NCBI GenBank assembly: GCA_902779915.1
Contig: CACZDM010000003.1
Coordinates: 1 to 64,000 of the forward strand
Reading direction: 5' to 3'
DNA: 64,000 nt
Source: Oscillospiraceae bacterium
GTDB lineage: Bacteria > Bacillota > Clostridia > Oscillospirales > Ruminococcaceae
Shown here: positions 63,224 through 64,000 of the stretch, one piece after another
Layout of the letters: each line of letters opens with the position of its first letter
How positions within the stretch are numbered: the first letter of the stretch is position 1
Made by a program: the position numbers and the translations under genes
Notes under the pieces: generated by a model
What the model was told of the DNA's origin: nothing
The model's database searches: none
The model's input: the letters and a program-made list of their open reading frames with translations, nothing else

Positions 63224-64000
63224 TTATTTTTTCGAATACATTTTGTAATAATAATTTTGATACTGTCCTGAAGTGATGTTTTTCATCCACGACATATTTT
63301 TCAAATACCAATCTATCGTCTTTTTGATTCCAACGTCAAATGTTGTTTCAGGGCTCCAGCCAAGGTCTTTTTTGATTTTGTCGGGAGCGATTCCATAGCG
63401 ACGATCATGGCCTTTCCTGTCTGTAACGTGTTTTATCAGATTCTCCCCAACTTTGGAGTCAACATTTTCTTTGATATATTTTACTATGGTTTTAACAATT
63501 TTAATGTTTGTTCGCTCGTTGTGGCCCCCGATATTATAGACCTCGCCAAGCTTTCCGGAGGATATCACCATGTCAATCGCTTTGCAGTGATCCTCAACAT
63601 ATAGCCAATCGCGAACCTGAAGCCCATCTCCATAGACTGGCAGATCTCTATGTTCCAAAGCATTATTTATGACAAGAGGTATTAATTTCTCGGGAAATTG
63701 AAAAGGACCATAGTTGTTTGAGCATCTGGTTATGTTGACAGGGAATTTGTATGTATCAAAATATGCCAGAGTCAACAAATCAGCAGAAGCCTTCGACGCT
63801 GAATATGGGCTGTGCGGAGCAAGCGGAGTTGTTTCCCAAAAAAAACCTTCTTCGCCCAAAGATCCATACACCTCGTCTGTCGAAACCTGCAAATATTTAA
63901 CGCCGTCTTTATATATATCATCGCCAACAGTCCACGCCTTCCTCGCCGCGCAAAGAAGAGTTGACGTTCCCAAAACATTAGTTTGCAAAAAAATTTGGGG
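63224..64000 (-). CDS. rfbB: dTDP-glucose 4,6-dehydratase (5' end beyond window)
   Basis: About 258 C-terminal residues; the frame is open to the window edge and lacks the N-terminal GxxGxxG nucleotide motif, so the gene continues beyond 64000. 'STDEVYGSLGEEG', catalytic 'YSASKASADLL', 'RCSNNYGPFQFPEKLIP', 'VRDWLYVEDHC' and 'RKGHDRRYGIAPDKI' are typical of RfbB/RmlB. Second step of dTDP-rhamnose synthesis; precedes rfbC by 14 bp. Confidence 0.95.
   Translation of the reverse strand, partial: PQIFLQTNVLGTSTLLCAARKAWTVGDDIYKDGVKYLQVSTDEVYGSLGEEGFFWETTPLAPHSPYSASKASADLLTLAYFDTYKFPVNITRCSNNYGPFQFPEKLIPLVINNALEHRDLPVYGDGLQVRDWLYVEDHCKAIDMVISSGKLGEVYNIGGHNERTNIKIVKTIVKYIKENVDSKVGENLIKHVTDRKGHDRRYGIAPDKIKKDLGWSPETTFDVGIKKTIDWYLKNMSWMKNITSGQYQNYYYKMYSKK

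Overview
The window reads as a stretch of chromosome from a low-GC, Gram-positive-type (monoderm) bacterium, most likely an uncultured member of the Clostridia. Evidence: A+T-rich DNA by eye; strong GGAGG-type ribosome binding sites; textbook TTGACA-N17-TATAAT promoters; an IspH-S1 fusion behind cmk and plsC; a PASTA-type penicillin-binding protein; a TagGH-like exporter; VanW, NlpC/P60 and ECF transporter genes; and a Ca2+ P-type ATPase. No rRNA, tRNA, CRISPR array, prophage or insertion sequence was recognised.

Layout. 1-19.5 kb is a mixed region. It holds a 5'-truncated secreted or surface protein, tRNA thiolation and Fe-S genes (mnmA, nifS, nifU, trmL), rnhA, an NlpC/P60 cell-wall hydrolase, a VanW protein, an alcohol dehydrogenase, a queuosine-precursor-type transporter, an SDR, and three large paralogous secreted transglutaminase-fold proteins (TG1 3143-5524, TG2 5800-7566, TG3 16490-18592). 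TG1 and TG2 have Sec signal peptides; TG3 instead starts with a Nif11-type double-glycine leader. 19.5-30 kb holds a degenerate rhomboid, dCMP deaminase, a Nudix hydrolase, CorC, a HEPN protein resembling the ApeA anti-phage family, secA, a Ca2+-ATPase and a FolT-like ECF component.

30-51 kb is one long minus-strand cell envelope and division block. In transcription order it begins with the dcw cluster: mraZ, rsmH, ftsL, PASTA-PBP, murE, murF, mraY, ftsW, murG, murA, ftsQ and ftsZ. It continues with a DivIVA-like coiled-coil gene, an RpiR regulator, an HI0933-type flavoprotein, cmk, plsC and ispH-S1. Upstream of mraZ lie five TGG repeats at 10-11 bp spacing around the promoter, matching an MraZ autoregulatory operator. 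murD, murC, murB and ftsA are absent from the cluster.

51-64 kb carries glmS, with a strong promoter and a roughly 260-nt structured leader that looks like a divergent glmS ribozyme. It also has a peptide-binding lipoprotein, a second cysteine desulfurase paired with a DUF3343 Se/S carrier, ispF-ispD, galE, and a surface polysaccharide set (GT2, ABC exporter, rfbC, and rfbB cut by the window end). The genes link precursor supply (glmS, murA, galE, rfbBC, isoprenoid ispD/ispF/ispH) to wall and surface polymer assembly. The least explained elements are the transglutaminase family, the TG3 leader, the glmS leader and the HEPN protein.
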